From: an uncultured Muribaculaceae bacterium
GTDB lineage: Bacteria > Bacteroidota > Bacteroidia > Bacteroidales > Muribaculaceae
Reading direction: 5' to 3'
NCBI GenBank assembly: GCA_947381945.1
Contig: CANCXM010000017.1
Location: 1-64,000 of the forward strand
DNA: 64,000 nt
Numbering within the stretch: position 1 is the first letter of the stretch; each line of letters begins with the position of its first letter. Below, in pieces: positions 6,981 through 15,163 of the stretch. Position numbers and translations under genes: made by a program. The notes below the pieces were generated by a model. That model ran no database searches, had not been told where the DNA came from, and saw nothing but the letters and a program-made list of their open reading frames with translations.

Positions 6981-9611
6981 TCAGAAGGTGTATTTCAGGG
7001 TGGCGAGGAATTCGATGGGGCGCAGATTGAAGGTATAGGTGTAGAGGTCAGCGTCCGTGAAGTAGCTGTATGTATAGGTGCGGCAGTTAGTGAGGTTCTT
7101 GGAACTTAGCTCGATGTCAAACCGCCTGATGTGGCAGCGGATACCTGCACCGATGAAGAAGCTCTCTTTTGCGACATCCGAAGCAAGTGATGTGTGGTTC
7201 CAGTAGAGTTGTGTGTACAATTCCACTGATTTTACGGGATGCACTGATGCGGAGAACCGTCCCTCCATGTCATTGACACTGTTGCGCACGCCAAGTGATT
7301 TTATCTTTTGGACCGAAGGGCGGTACCATCCCTCTGCCGAGAATTCCAGAACGTTGGCCACAGGATTGCTGCGGATTGCAGCGTGGATGGTGTAGGAAGT
7401 GTTTTCAACGGTATAGGGAAGCTTTTGGCGCAACACTTTGCGTTTGAGCCGTTCAAGATGGGTGTCGAGGGTGAAGGTGGTGCGCCACGCCCTGACATTT
7501 TTCGCTATGTTGAGACCGAGATTCAGCATGTCGCTCTTGTTGCCGGAATTCTCGACGGTGGTGCTGACCTCTCCGGGCGTAACGGTGCTGCCGCTGATGC
7601 GGTTGTTGTGGCCGATGCGGTAGAGGCCGGTGAAGGTGATGAACACCGCGTGGATGGGGTTCTTGTAGAATACGTTGGTCATGGCGCTGTAGCCTTCGCG
7701 CTCGTTGAGCAGTCCGCTTCCGAGAGTTGTGCGCTGGCGGTAGGTCGTGTAGACCGGATTGAGAATGAAGTCCTTTATCCCTCCGAGAGTCATCTGCCGT
7801 CCAAGTGTAAGGGAGGCTTTGATGTTGAGGGGCAGGACTCCGTGGATACCTATTCTCGCACCGGCATCCACACGGTGTGCGGGATAGGAGGCGGAAGTGA
7901 GATGGTTGTCGTAGTCCAAGGCGGAATAGCTCACTGGTATTTGGACTTTGAGTGAGAAGCGGGTGCCGGGTTTGAATTGATATTCAGGCTCGATGGTTGT
8001 TTTGAGGGTGTAGCCGCTGACGTTGTTCGAGGCGTTTCCGGCGGTCTCGGTGATGTATGTTGATCTGAAGCGGTCATAGACCGATTCGAAACGCAGGTTT
8101 GCGCCTATGTGTGAATACTCTCCGAGCATCCATGAATAGCCCGTCTTTTCATCCGTTGTGAATGAAAGCGCGCTTCCCTTCTGCCGGAGCATGGTCGAGC
8201 CTGCATCCGTGGCGCTGAGGTCGGCTGTTGGGGTAGTGGTCACGGCGATGTCGGATTTGACCGACAGGACACGGTTGCCGGTGCGGATTGTCGCATCGAG
8301 TGTGTTGGTAAATGCGTAGTCGTCCGTCCGCGAATGTTGGCTGATGTCGCGGGTGTTGAAAATCGAATAGCGGTTGTCGGCGAAATGGCCTTTGAAGGTG
8401 AATTTGTCGGAGATGTAGCGCCGGGGAGCGTTGTGCTCGACGTTGATATTGAGTTTTGCCTCGCGGGAGTGCGGTCGGCTTCTGACGGTCTCATTGAAGC
8501 CGATGTCGGGGTCCGAACCGTTGTTGTAGCTAATGCTTTCGGAGTTGACTGTCCGGTTGTCCTCGTCGGTATAGTCGGCGGTTATGCCGAGTTTGCCGAA
8601 CTCTCCCAGTTTCCTTACGGTATTGACCGAGGCGGAGGCGGAAGTGTTGTCGAAATATCTTTCGGCCGGTATTTTCGCAGTGCCGAAGGGTGTGTCGCCG
8701 TAGAGGGTCGATGCTGCTGAGGATTTGGCGGTGAACTCGCTGATGAGGTTGCCGGTCTCGGTAGTGTATGATTTTCCCCAGTTGTTCCCCTTGCCGGTCA
8801 CAAGCACTTGCATCTTCGGGGCGACGAACATGCTGAAAAGTTCGCCGAGCCATTTCGCGTTGCCGTCATCGTCGGCTCCCGCACCTCCGGTGACGTGGCC
8901 CACCGGTTTCAGCATACTCTTCTTTTTCATTTTCAGATTGATGGCAGCCCTGTCGCTGAAGGCTATGTCCTTAAGCACCCGCTTGGGCTGATGGTTCTCG
9001 TAGACGTTGACAGAGATGATGTCGTCGGGCGAGATGTTTTTAGTCGCTATCGCGTAGCGCCCCGACACCACGTCGAGTCCCTCGATGTAGAAACGGTTGA
9101 TGGCCTCGCCGTTGTAATAGATGGTTCCTTTGTCATTGACCTCCACCCCCGGAAGTTTCTTTATCACATCCTCGATTGTGCGGTCTGCCGCGCCACGGAA
9201 TGAGGCGACGTCGTAGGTCAGCGTGTCGCCTGTCATCTTTATTGGCGGAACCTTGACCACCACTTCTTTCAGTTCCAGAGGAGCCTCATCGAGCGTGATT
9301 TTCATATCATCCCGCAGTTCGGTTGCCGGAATCTCCTTTGTCGAGAATCCGAGATAGGCTATGCGCACGACCGACCCTTTGGCCGGAGCAGTGGCTGTGG
9401 AGAGGCGGAAACGTCCCTTGCCGTCGGTCGAGGAGAAGGCAAGAGTCGACCCGCCCGGCCCTATCAGCTTCACCACCACACCCGCAAGCGGTTCTCCGGA
9501 GTTGTCCACCACCAGTCCGCTCCCCTGCCACTGCGCTGCATGGCAGCGGATGGCGGAAAGAAGCAAAATCACGGTGAGGATGGCTGTCGATATGTGGGAG
9601 ATGGTTTTCAA
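6981..9611 (-). CDS. TonB-dependent receptor of the GLPGLI-associated type
   Basis: 876-residue outer-membrane receptor. Order: signal peptide (1-25), a carboxypeptidase-regulatory-like Ig domain (about 27-110), a TonB plug (about 115-230; DVIKKLPGVEVNDKGTIYYNGEAI), then a long beta-barrel ending in LKYTF. There is no SusD partner. The start is a TTG at 9611-9609 that overlaps the TGA stop of the upstream GLPGLI gene (TTGA, 9611-9608). No ATG lies between it and an in-frame stop upstream, so TTG use and translational coupling are likely. The substrate is unknown. Pairing of such receptors with GLPGLI proteins is a recurrent Bacteroidota arrangement. Confidence 0.85.
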   Translation of the reverse strand: MKTISHISTAILTVILLLSAIRCHAAQWQGSGLVVDNSGEPLAGVVVKLIGPGGSTLAFSSTDGKGRFRLSTATAPAKGSVVRIAYLGFSTKEIPATELRDDMKITLDEAPLELKEVVVKVPPIKMTGDTLTYDVASFRGAADRTIEDVIKKLPGVEVNDKGTIYYNGEAINRFYIEGLDVVSGRYAIATKNISPDDIISVNVYENHQPKRVLKDIAFSDRAAINLKMKKKSMLKPVGHVTGGAGADDDGNAKWLGELFSMFVAPKMQVLVTGKGNNWGKSYTTETGNLISEFTAKSSAASTLYGDTPFGTAKIPAERYFDNTSASASVNTVRKLGEFGKLGITADYTDEDNRTVNSESISYNNGSDPDIGFNETVRSRPHSREAKLNINVEHNAPRRYISDKFTFKGHFADNRYSIFNTRDISQHSRTDDYAFTNTLDATIRTGNRVLSVKSDIAVTTTPTADLSATDAGSTMLRQKGSALSFTTDEKTGYSWMLGEYSHIGANLRFESVYDRFRSTYITETAGNASNNVSGYTLKTTIEPEYQFKPGTRFSLKVQIPVSYSALDYDNHLTSASYPAHRVDAGARIGIHGVLPLNIKASLTLGRQMTLGGIKDFILNPVYTTYRQRTTLGSGLLNEREGYSAMTNVFYKNPIHAVFITFTGLYRIGHNNRISGSTVTPGEVSTTVENSGNKSDMLNLGLNIAKNVRAWRTTFTLDTHLERLKRKVLRQKLPYTVENTSYTIHAAIRSNPVANVLEFSAEGWYRPSVQKIKSLGVRNSVNDMEGRFSASVHPVKSVELYTQLYWNHTSLASDVAKESFFIGAGIRCHIRRFDIELSSKNLTNCRTYTYSYFTDADLYTYTFNLRPIEFLATLKYTF

Positions 9612-10465
9612 TCTGATTCCATTGGGTTAAAGAAACGTCTTCTGTGGTCTATCGCGGGAGTGCCGTCAGTCTTTGTAGGTGCCAGAGGTGAACCGTTGAC
9701 AAAACTTCCGGCATCCGTCTTGTATTCTTTCTTCATCTTGTTGAACGATTTGCGGTCAATCGGGATGATGAATGAACCGGCCGTGAAACCGAACGGTTTC
9801 GAACTCTTTCGGATCTGGACGGCTTCAAGTCGGTGTTCATGCTTTGAATCCTCGGCTTTGAGTATAAGTCCGGGCAAACCGTTGAATTTCCAAGGACCGT
9901 TGTCGACGGGAATTTCTTCGGTGTACCAGACATTCCAGTCGCGTCCTCGAAACGTGGCTACAGCCTTTTGGCATTTGTAGCCGCAGACAATATCCGTATC
10001 CTCTGTAAGACTCCAGTCAAAATGAGGAAGCTCCTCTTCATATCTGTATCTGTCCATGAAAAGCTGCTCGTCGTTAGCGAGTTTGTTGTTCGCGATGTCC
10101 TTTAGGATTTTCCCTCCGGATTTGTAGTTCATCCTATAGCAAAGTTGCAACCGATCGTTGAATCTGATTCCGTCAGGATAATCAACACGGATAACAGAGT
10201 CTTGACGGTAAGCCCCATAATCGGCATAATAGCTCTTTAGCCGTCCGATTTCAAGTATTTCATGCTGAGTATTGGTCTTATTGAGGACAGGGTCATGTAT
10301 GATATGCATATAGACACATTCCATGTAGCTTGTGTCTGCGACCTCTATTTTCTCCGGATAGGTCATCATGTCAGCTCCTTCACCCTCAATTGAAATCTGT
10401 TGGGCGCGTAGGGAAAGGGCTGATGACAGAGAAAGTATGACAAGAAGAGTGGTTTTTACTATCAT
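9608..10465 (-). CDS. GLPGLI family secreted protein (copy 1)
   Basis: Secreted protein with the family-defining motif NGLPGLILKAED near residue 205. I chose the ATG at 10465 (MIVKTTLLVILS), which gives a signal peptide ending near LRAQQ. The frame extends to 10492, but a TAAATTTG promoter element at 10497-10490 makes that earlier start impossible from this promoter. The stop overlaps the TTG start of the TonB-dependent receptor. Function is unknown; the family is predicted to act in the envelope with its receptor. It is clearly diverged from copies 2 and 3 while keeping the same motif order. Confidence 0.9.
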   Translation of the reverse strand: MIVKTTLLVILSLSSALSLRAQQISIEGEGADMMTYPEKIEVADTSYMECVYMHIIHDPVLNKTNTQHEILEIGRLKSYYADYGAYRQDSVIRVDYPDGIRFNDRLQLCYRMNYKSGGKILKDIANNKLANDEQLFMDRYRYEEELPHFDWSLTEDTDIVCGYKCQKAVATFRGRDWNVWYTEEIPVDNGPWKFNGLPGLILKAEDSKHEHRLEAVQIRKSSKPFGFTAGSFIIPIDRKSFNKMKKEYKTDAGSFVNGSPLAPTKTDGTPAIDHRRRFFNPMESD

Positions 10466-10489
10466 TATGCGATGAATTAGTTCTGATAG

Positions 10490-10497
10490 CAAATTTA
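10490..10497 (-). promoter_or_regulatory. Promoter -7 element for GLPGLI copy 1 and receptor
   Basis: TAAATTTG on the minus strand fits the TAnnTTTG consensus and places the transcription start near 10483, about 18 bases before the ATG at 10465. It implies a two-gene unit separate from copies 2 and 3. Confidence 0.55.
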
Positions 10498-10671
10498 TGT
10501 TTTATAAACGAATTTTGCAAATAATATGAGATTTATTTAGTCTGTAACGATTGAAAATTCGTTTAAAGCGCTGTTGCCAGTGGTTATATTATGGCACATT
10601 ATTAATGATTGCAATGATTATTGGATGCCCATCACTAATGGAACCAATGTCGCTTTTAACATGTCTTTTTC

Positions 10672-11514
10672 TCAATCCTTTTCAATGGGGTTGTAGAAAA
10701 GGCGTTTGTGGCCGAATGGAGATGAGCCGTCAGGCTTCTTGGGGAGGTTTTGTGAGCCTGCGAGGAAGGTGCCGACATCCATCTTATAGTCATTCAGCAT
10801 TTTGTTGAAGGTCTTTCGGTCAGTCGGGATGAGGAACGAGCGGATTTTATAGCCGAATTCCTTGTCGCTTTTGCGCACCTGCATGGCCTCGATGATGTGC
10901 TCATTCCTGTCATCCTGAATTTTGAGGATGAGTCCCGGTAATCCTGAGAATTTCGCCGGGCCGTTATTTACCGGAATCTCCTCGCAGTACCATGCGGTCC
11001 AGTTGCGTCCACGGAAAGTTGTGGTCGCGGTCTTGCACGGATGTCCGCATACTTCTTCAATGCTGTCTGTCAGCGCCCATTCGAAAACCGGAATCTCTTC
11101 TTTGTAGATATAGTGGTCCATGAAGATTGTTTGGTAATGAGATAGGACATTAGATTCAAAATCCTTAATCTCCTCGGTCAGAGATGTTTCCGAGAATCTG
11201 TCCGCAATTTCATTATATTTTCTTCTTGTAAGTCCGTTCGGATGGTCAGCAGCAATGATTGAATCACGCATGTATACATCATAGAGTGCATATCTGCTTG
11301 CTTTTTTCCCGATTTCGAGGATATAATCCTTTATCTCGCTACTTTGGTAATAAGGATCGTAGTTTACATGTTCGTAGACACATTCCATGTAGCTCCGGTC
11401 AACCATTTGGCGTTTTCCCGGACGTACGATCTTGTCATCACTTGGTTGACAAAAAACGGCTGATGATACTGCGGAATAGAGTATGAAAAACAGGGTTGCT
11501 AAGAATGGTTTCAT
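10672..11514 (-). CDS. GLPGLI family secreted protein (copy 2)
   Basis: 280-residue secreted protein with signal peptide (MKPFLATLFFILYSAVSSAVFCQ) and SGLPGLILKIQDD near residue 190. Roughly nine residues in ten match copy 3 just upstream, with near-identity over the last 80 residues and long identical nucleotide runs, so the two are a recent tandem duplication or are homogenised by conversion. The segments DRSYMECVYEHV, TTFRGRNWTAWYCEEIPVNNGP and FLIPTDRKTFNKM are shared. Two Cys in CGHPC near residue 150 could form a disulfide. Molecular role unknown. Confidence 0.9.
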   Translation of the reverse strand: MKPFLATLFFILYSAVSSAVFCQPSDDKIVRPGKRQMVDRSYMECVYEHVNYDPYYQSSEIKDYILEIGKKASRYALYDVYMRDSIIAADHPNGLTRRKYNEIADRFSETSLTEEIKDFESNVLSHYQTIFMDHYIYKEEIPVFEWALTDSIEEVCGHPCKTATTTFRGRNWTAWYCEEIPVNNGPAKFSGLPGLILKIQDDRNEHIIEAMQVRKSDKEFGYKIRSFLIPTDRKTFNKMLNDYKMDVGTFLAGSQNLPKKPDGSSPFGHKRLFYNPIEKD

Positions 11515-11556
11515 GTTATTGTCTATATGGAGATTAATGCTTGCTCAAAGCATGTT

Positions 11557-12402
11557 TCAATCCTTTTCAATCGGGTTGTAGAATAGGCGTTTGTGGCCGA
11601 ATGGTGAGGAGCCGTCAGGTTTCTTTGGCAGGTTCTGTGACCCTGCGAGGAAGGTGCCCACGTCCATCTTATAGTCATTCATCATTTTGTTGAAGGTCTT
11701 TCGGTCAGTCGGGATGAGGAACGAGCGGATTTTATATCCGAATTCCTTGTCGCTTTTGCGCACCTGCATGGCCTCGATGATGTGCTCCTTTTTATCATCC
11801 TCAATCTTAAGTATTAGTCCCGGCAATCCCGAGAATTTTGCAGGACCGTTGTTGACCGGAATCTCCTCGCAGTACCATGCGGTCCAGTTGCGTCCACGGA
11901 AAGTTGTGGTCGCGGTCTTGCACGGATGTCCGCATACCTCGTCAATGCTGTCGGTCAGCGTCCATTCGAAAACCGGCATCTCCTCTTTGTAGATATAGTG
12001 GTCCATGAAGATGGTTTCGTAGTGAGATAGGACATTGGATTCAAAATCTTTAATCTCTTCGGTCAGTGATTTTACAGAAAATCGGTCGGATATGGCATGA
12101 TATTCTCCGTTTGTTAGCCCATTCGGATGGTCAGCTGCGATGATGGAATCCCGCATATAAGGTTCGTAGAATGCATATCTGCTTGCTTTTTTCCCTATTT
12201 CCAATATGTAATCTTTTATTTCGGTACTTTGGTAATAAGGATCGTAGTTTACATGTTCATAGACACACTCCATATAGCTCCGGTCAACCATTTGGTGTTT
12301 TCCCAAGCGTGCAGGCTTGTTGTTGTAGTCAGATTGACAGAAAACTGCTGATGATATTCCTGAATAGAGGAGGAAAAACAGGATTGCGAATATTTTTTTC
12401 AT
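11557..12402 (-). CDS. GLPGLI family secreted protein (copy 3)
   Basis: Near twin of copy 2, separated from it by 42 bases. The ATG at 12402 (MKKIFAILFFLLYSG) gives a proper signal peptide; the frame runs 21 codons further upstream but that extension is hydrophilic and lies over the hairpin at 12431-12464. The motif SGLPGLILKIEDD is present. The duplicate differs mainly in residues 90-115 (after NGLT) and at scattered sites. Probably exported to the periplasm or outer membrane. Confidence 0.9.
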   Translation of the reverse strand: MKKIFAILFFLLYSGISSAVFCQSDYNNKPARLGKHQMVDRSYMECVYEHVNYDPYYQSTEIKDYILEIGKKASRYAFYEPYMRDSIIAADHPNGLTNGEYHAISDRFSVKSLTEEIKDFESNVLSHYETIFMDHYIYKEEMPVFEWTLTDSIDEVCGHPCKTATTTFRGRNWTAWYCEEIPVNNGPAKFSGLPGLILKIEDDKKEHIIEAMQVRKSDKEFGYKIRSFLIPTDRKTFNKMMNDYKMDVGTFLAGSQNLPKKPDGSSPFGHKRLFYNPIEKD

Positions 12403-12430
12403 GAGAGATTTGTTTTGGAAAGAGATAAAT

Positions 12431-12464
12431 TGATAGGGTGCTTTAAGGGAATAGCACCCTATCA
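12431..12464 (-). terminator. 12-bp hairpin between small peptide gene and GLPGLI copy 3
   Basis: TGATAGGGTGCT (12431-12442) pairs perfectly with AGCACCCTATCA (12453-12464) around a 10-nt loop. There is no long U-run, so it may be an attenuating or processing hairpin rather than a full terminator. Confidence 0.5.
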
Positions 12465-12475
12465 TTAGAAGGGTT

Positions 12476-12664
12476 CTATCTATGGGTACATAGAATAATA
12501 TCTAATTCATTAAAATAGGCCTCAGCTTCAGCAGGATCAGCAAACGCCTCTCTGTCGACAGTCACAGTCTGTTCACCACAAATCTTTGAGGTGTACATTA
12601 CTTCTCCAATACACGGGAGTATCGCCGAAGCAATGCAAAAGCATGAAATGAATAATTTTTTCAT
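12476..12664 (-). CDS. Small secreted two-cysteine protein
   Basis: 62-residue product with a typical signal peptide (MKKLFISCFCIASAILPCIG) and a short mature part holding two cysteines (KICGEQT and ILCTHR), which could form a disulfide. No family recognised. It lies between a DUF3244-like gene and the GLPGLI duplicates on the same strand, with 77 bases to the former. The signal peptide supports it as a real gene. Role unknown. Confidence 0.6.
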   Translation of the reverse strand: MKKLFISCFCIASAILPCIGEVMYTSKICGEQTVTVDREAFADPAEAEAYFNELDIILCTHR

Positions 12665-12741
12665 GAATTTTGGAATTGAAGGTTAATATTAAGATTGTTT
12701 GTCTCTATTGTGGCCACAACAGAAGTTTATTTCAGTCTCGA

Positions 12742-13113
12742 TTAGAATGTTAATTCCCCATAGAAAATTTGATTACCGTCGGTGCGGCATGAGATGTGGA
12801 ATGTGCCGATTAGAAGGGGTATATCGGTTTCGGGCATCTGCTTGGTCACTATGCCGGTCCAAACAGGAGATTCTTCCTCTCCGATGGTTATTGAGATGAA
12901 TTCAATATCGTCGGGGATGGTAAAGGCAAGGTGTCCGGCACTGTAACGGCATTCAAGGAATATATTTGAAGGTACTTTCGGATATTTGTATTTACCGGGT
13001 ACAAGAACGATGTCAGTCTCACTATCAGTTGTCTTCTCAATGCTTTCTGCGAAGCATCTGATGGATGGGACGGACAGGAATAGGATGGTTAGAAATACAA
13101 GGGTTGTTTTCAT
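12742..13113 (-). CDS. Small secreted protein resembling DUF3244
   Basis: 123 residues with a signal peptide ending near RCFAES. The mature part is one small beta-sandwich-like domain (YSAGHLAFTIPDDIEFISITIGEEE and a final GTFHISCRTDGNQIFYGELTF), similar in pattern to DUF3244 proteins of Bacteroides. The similarity is by eye only. A TAACTTTG promoter element at 13147-13140 lies about 27 bases before the ATG, so this gene probably heads a minus-strand unit running into the small peptide and GLPGLI copies 3 and 2. Confidence 0.65.
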   Translation of the reverse strand: MKTTLVFLTILFLSVPSIRCFAESIEKTTDSETDIVLVPGKYKYPKVPSNIFLECRYSAGHLAFTIPDDIEFISITIGEEESPVWTGIVTKQMPETDIPLLIGTFHISCRTDGNQIFYGELTF

Positions 13114-13139
13114 GTTCAGAAGAGGTTTGTTGACATGGG

Positions 13140-13147
13140 CAAAGTTA
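13140..13147 (-). promoter_or_regulatory. Promoter -7 element for the DUF3244/GLPGLI unit
   Basis: Minus-strand TAACTTTG, a good TAnnTTTG match, predicts transcription starting near 13133, about 20 bases upstream of the ATG at 13113. Confidence 0.5.
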
Positions 13148-13226
13148 GGTGTTTAGGCTGATATAGCCAAAAAAAATCACAAGATAAAATTAGTCAATGT
13201 GTAGGTATGTGTTTGCTTGATAGATG

Positions 13227-13267
13227 GTTACATCCTGACTAAAATTAAATTTTAGTCAGGATGTAAC
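13227..13267. repeat. Near-perfect 41-bp palindrome
   Basis: GTTACATCCTGACTAAAATT (13227-13246) and its exact reverse complement (13248-13267) are separated by a single A. It lies between the TPR regulator stop (13363, minus) and the DUF3244-like promoter. It could be a bidirectional terminator or a large operator; no U-run follows. Confidence 0.8.
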
Positions 13268-13362
13268 TGTGGGCTATAATATGCTGGTATTTAATATCTT
13301 ATTAAAATAAGAGGCGAGACAAAAACGGGTATTATTGTTGTAAATAACTGATATGCAGTTGG

Positions 13363-15000
13363 TTATTTTATAGCATCAAGAAACAGTTGTCGATTCGGGC
13401 TGTCGGAGGCTTCAAATTTGGCTTTCAACCGCTTCCTGCAATTATATATTGCCATCATTTTTTCGGCTTTAAGGAAGAGGGCAATCGAGGAGTTGGAAAA
13501 GCCGAGACGGGAGTAGAGGAAGAAGATGTACTGCTCATTTTTGAGTTTCGGGAATTCGGAGCGGAGTTTCTGCATTATGTTGTCGAAATGACTGTTGGCA
13601 TAATTCTCAAACTCCGTGAGTTTTTGTGAGTCAGATGAATATTTGTTGAAAATCTCCTTGATGTTTGTGGTGAGGCGCATTCTCATCTTGTCAGACTCCT
13701 CTTCGTTTAAAATCTTGCAGATGCAGTTGATTTCATCAAATGACTTGGCAAGGAGAGAGTGGATCGGGTCGTGGCGGGATGCCGCAGCAGCTTCTCTCTC
13801 TTGAAGAATTTCGCGCAGCCTGAGTGCTTGGTCTATAAGTGATGAGATGCGGGCTTTGTTGCGCCGACGGTGAGATATGCCGAAATAGATACCGGCAATG
13901 ATGACGAGCAGGAGCGTGGAGGCCACGCCCCATAGTTTAAGCCGGGCCGCGCGGAGCTTGCCGGCATTCACGGCAGCCTTATAGTCCTGGTATTCTATCA
14001 ATGTCCCCACAAGATTTTGTCTATGTCCTTCCCGGAATGCATTTTTACTGTCAGAATTCATCAGTTTGAGCATTTCAAGGGCTTTATGGATTGAATCGGC
14101 CGAGGCGTAGAGATTGTATTCCATCCAGTGTCGCTTTACGGGATTAAGGTCACTGGATATTTCACGCGCGATGCACCATGCGCTGTCGGGCTGCCCGTTA
14201 CGCAGATAGAGGACTGCAAGATAGGCGGAATCCTCCGGAGTGGTCTCAGTGCTTCGACAAGCCTGCCTGTAGTAATTCAGAGCTTTCTCATGGTCATTAG
14301 TGGCCAGGCATGACAGTCCGAGCAGAGCATTGGCATTGTGTTCAAGCAAGCTGTCATTATGGACACGGGCCGAGTCGAGGGCCTGACGGGCGAGTGACAT
14401 TGCGGAAGTGTAATCTTCGTTGCAATGCCGGGCAATGGCAAGATTGATGAAGGCATGGCGGAGGAACAGCGGATTGCCGGCGCGGCGGAAATTTTCCATC
14501 CCGATTTCAGCAAACAGCAGCTCCTCCTTAGCGCAATAGTTATCGTGATATATCTGTGAGAGGGTGCGGGCGCTCATTGCAATCCAGAACGGGTCGTCGA
14601 GTTCCTTTGCCATCTCATGACTGTCGGTGAGTGACGCGAGCGCCTTGGTATAGTTCTGAAGTTCATAATTGACATCACCGAGATAGAAGTTGGCGAGCAT
14701 CAGGTGATAGCAGTCTCCGGAGTCAAGAAAGAAGTCGGTCGCTGAGGCGATGAGTGAGTCGTTTTCGAAGGGAAGGTAGCACTTGCTCCGGGCTTGGGTG
14801 AGGAGCAGGGCGTGGAGCGCACGGTCGCGGTCCGAACGGAGTCCGGATGAGGGGATGGATTCGAGGATGGCAAGCGCGGAATCGGGACGTTCGTTCATTA
14901 TGGTTTCCGCTTCGGCCAAAGAACAGCGCGCTTCTCCGCTCCCGGTGCAGGAGCAGATAAGCAGAAACAACAGGGGTATAAGCAGGAGTCTATGTGTCAT
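13363..15000 (-). CDS. TPR lipoprotein-like membrane regulator with cytoplasmic HTH-like end
   Basis: About 545 residues from the ATG at 15000; an upstream GTG at 15018 is less likely because a TAATTTTG promoter element lies at 15037-15030. Order: signal or lipobox (LICSC), tetratricopeptide repeats (about 35-330; ALASLTDSHEMAKEL, ALNYYRQACRS), one transmembrane helix (about 357-377; LWGVASTLLLVIIAGIYFGI) with HRRRNK after it, a coiled-coil segment, and a C-terminal helix-turn-helix-like region (LGFSNSSIALFLKAEKMMAIYNCRKRLKAKF). This architecture recurs in Bacteroidales as a putative membrane-bound transcription regulator. The target is unknown. Confidence 0.75.
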   Translation of the reverse strand: MTHRLLLIPLLFLLICSCTGSGEARCSLAEAETIMNERPDSALAILESIPSSGLRSDRDRALHALLLTQARSKCYLPFENDSLIASATDFFLDSGDCYHLMLANFYLGDVNYELQNYTKALASLTDSHEMAKELDDPFWIAMSARTLSQIYHDNYCAKEELLFAEIGMENFRRAGNPLFLRHAFINLAIARHCNEDYTSAMSLARQALDSARVHNDSLLEHNANALLGLSCLATNDHEKALNYYRQACRSTETTPEDSAYLAVLYLRNGQPDSAWCIAREISSDLNPVKRHWMEYNLYASADSIHKALEMLKLMNSDSKNAFREGHRQNLVGTLIEYQDYKAAVNAGKLRAARLKLWGVASTLLLVIIAGIYFGISHRRRNKARISSLIDQALRLREILQEREAAAASRHDPIHSLLAKSFDEINCICKILNEEESDKMRMRLTTNIKEIFNKYSSDSQKLTEFENYANSHFDNIMQKLRSEFPKLKNEQYIFFLYSRLGFSNSSIALFLKAEKMMAIYNCRKRLKAKFEASDSPNRQLFLDAIK

Positions 15001-15029
15001 CAGGTTTGCGTGTGTCACGTTCGGTACTG

Positions 15030-15037
15030 CAAAATTA
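15030..15037 (-). promoter_or_regulatory. Promoter -7 element for the TPR regulator
   Basis: Minus-strand TAATTTTG predicts a start near 15023 and a leader of about 22 bases before the ATG at 15000. Confidence 0.5.
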
Positions 15038-15070
15038 ATGATAAAATTGATATTTCAATGGCCGATGGAA

Positions 15071-15113
15071 GATTATAGCTCCCGAACAAATACTTTGTGC
15101 GGGAGCTATAATC
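15071..15113 (-). terminator. Hairpin after the serpin gene
   Basis: GATTATAGCTCCCG (15071-15084) pairs with CGGGAGCTATAATC (15100-15113). The loop can extend the stem through ACAAA/TTTGT. The hairpin lies between the serpin stop (15164) and the next minus-strand promoter. Confidence 0.6.
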
Positions 15114-15163
15114 AGTAGGATGCTCAGATATAATTTATGTCTGCGTGTATTCGACTTAAAAGT

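Noticed and set aside
9608-9611. Possible frameshift or missing start at the receptor/GLPGLI junction
   Set aside because: A TTG start overlapping the TGA stop gives an intact signal peptide, so no error needs to be assumed.
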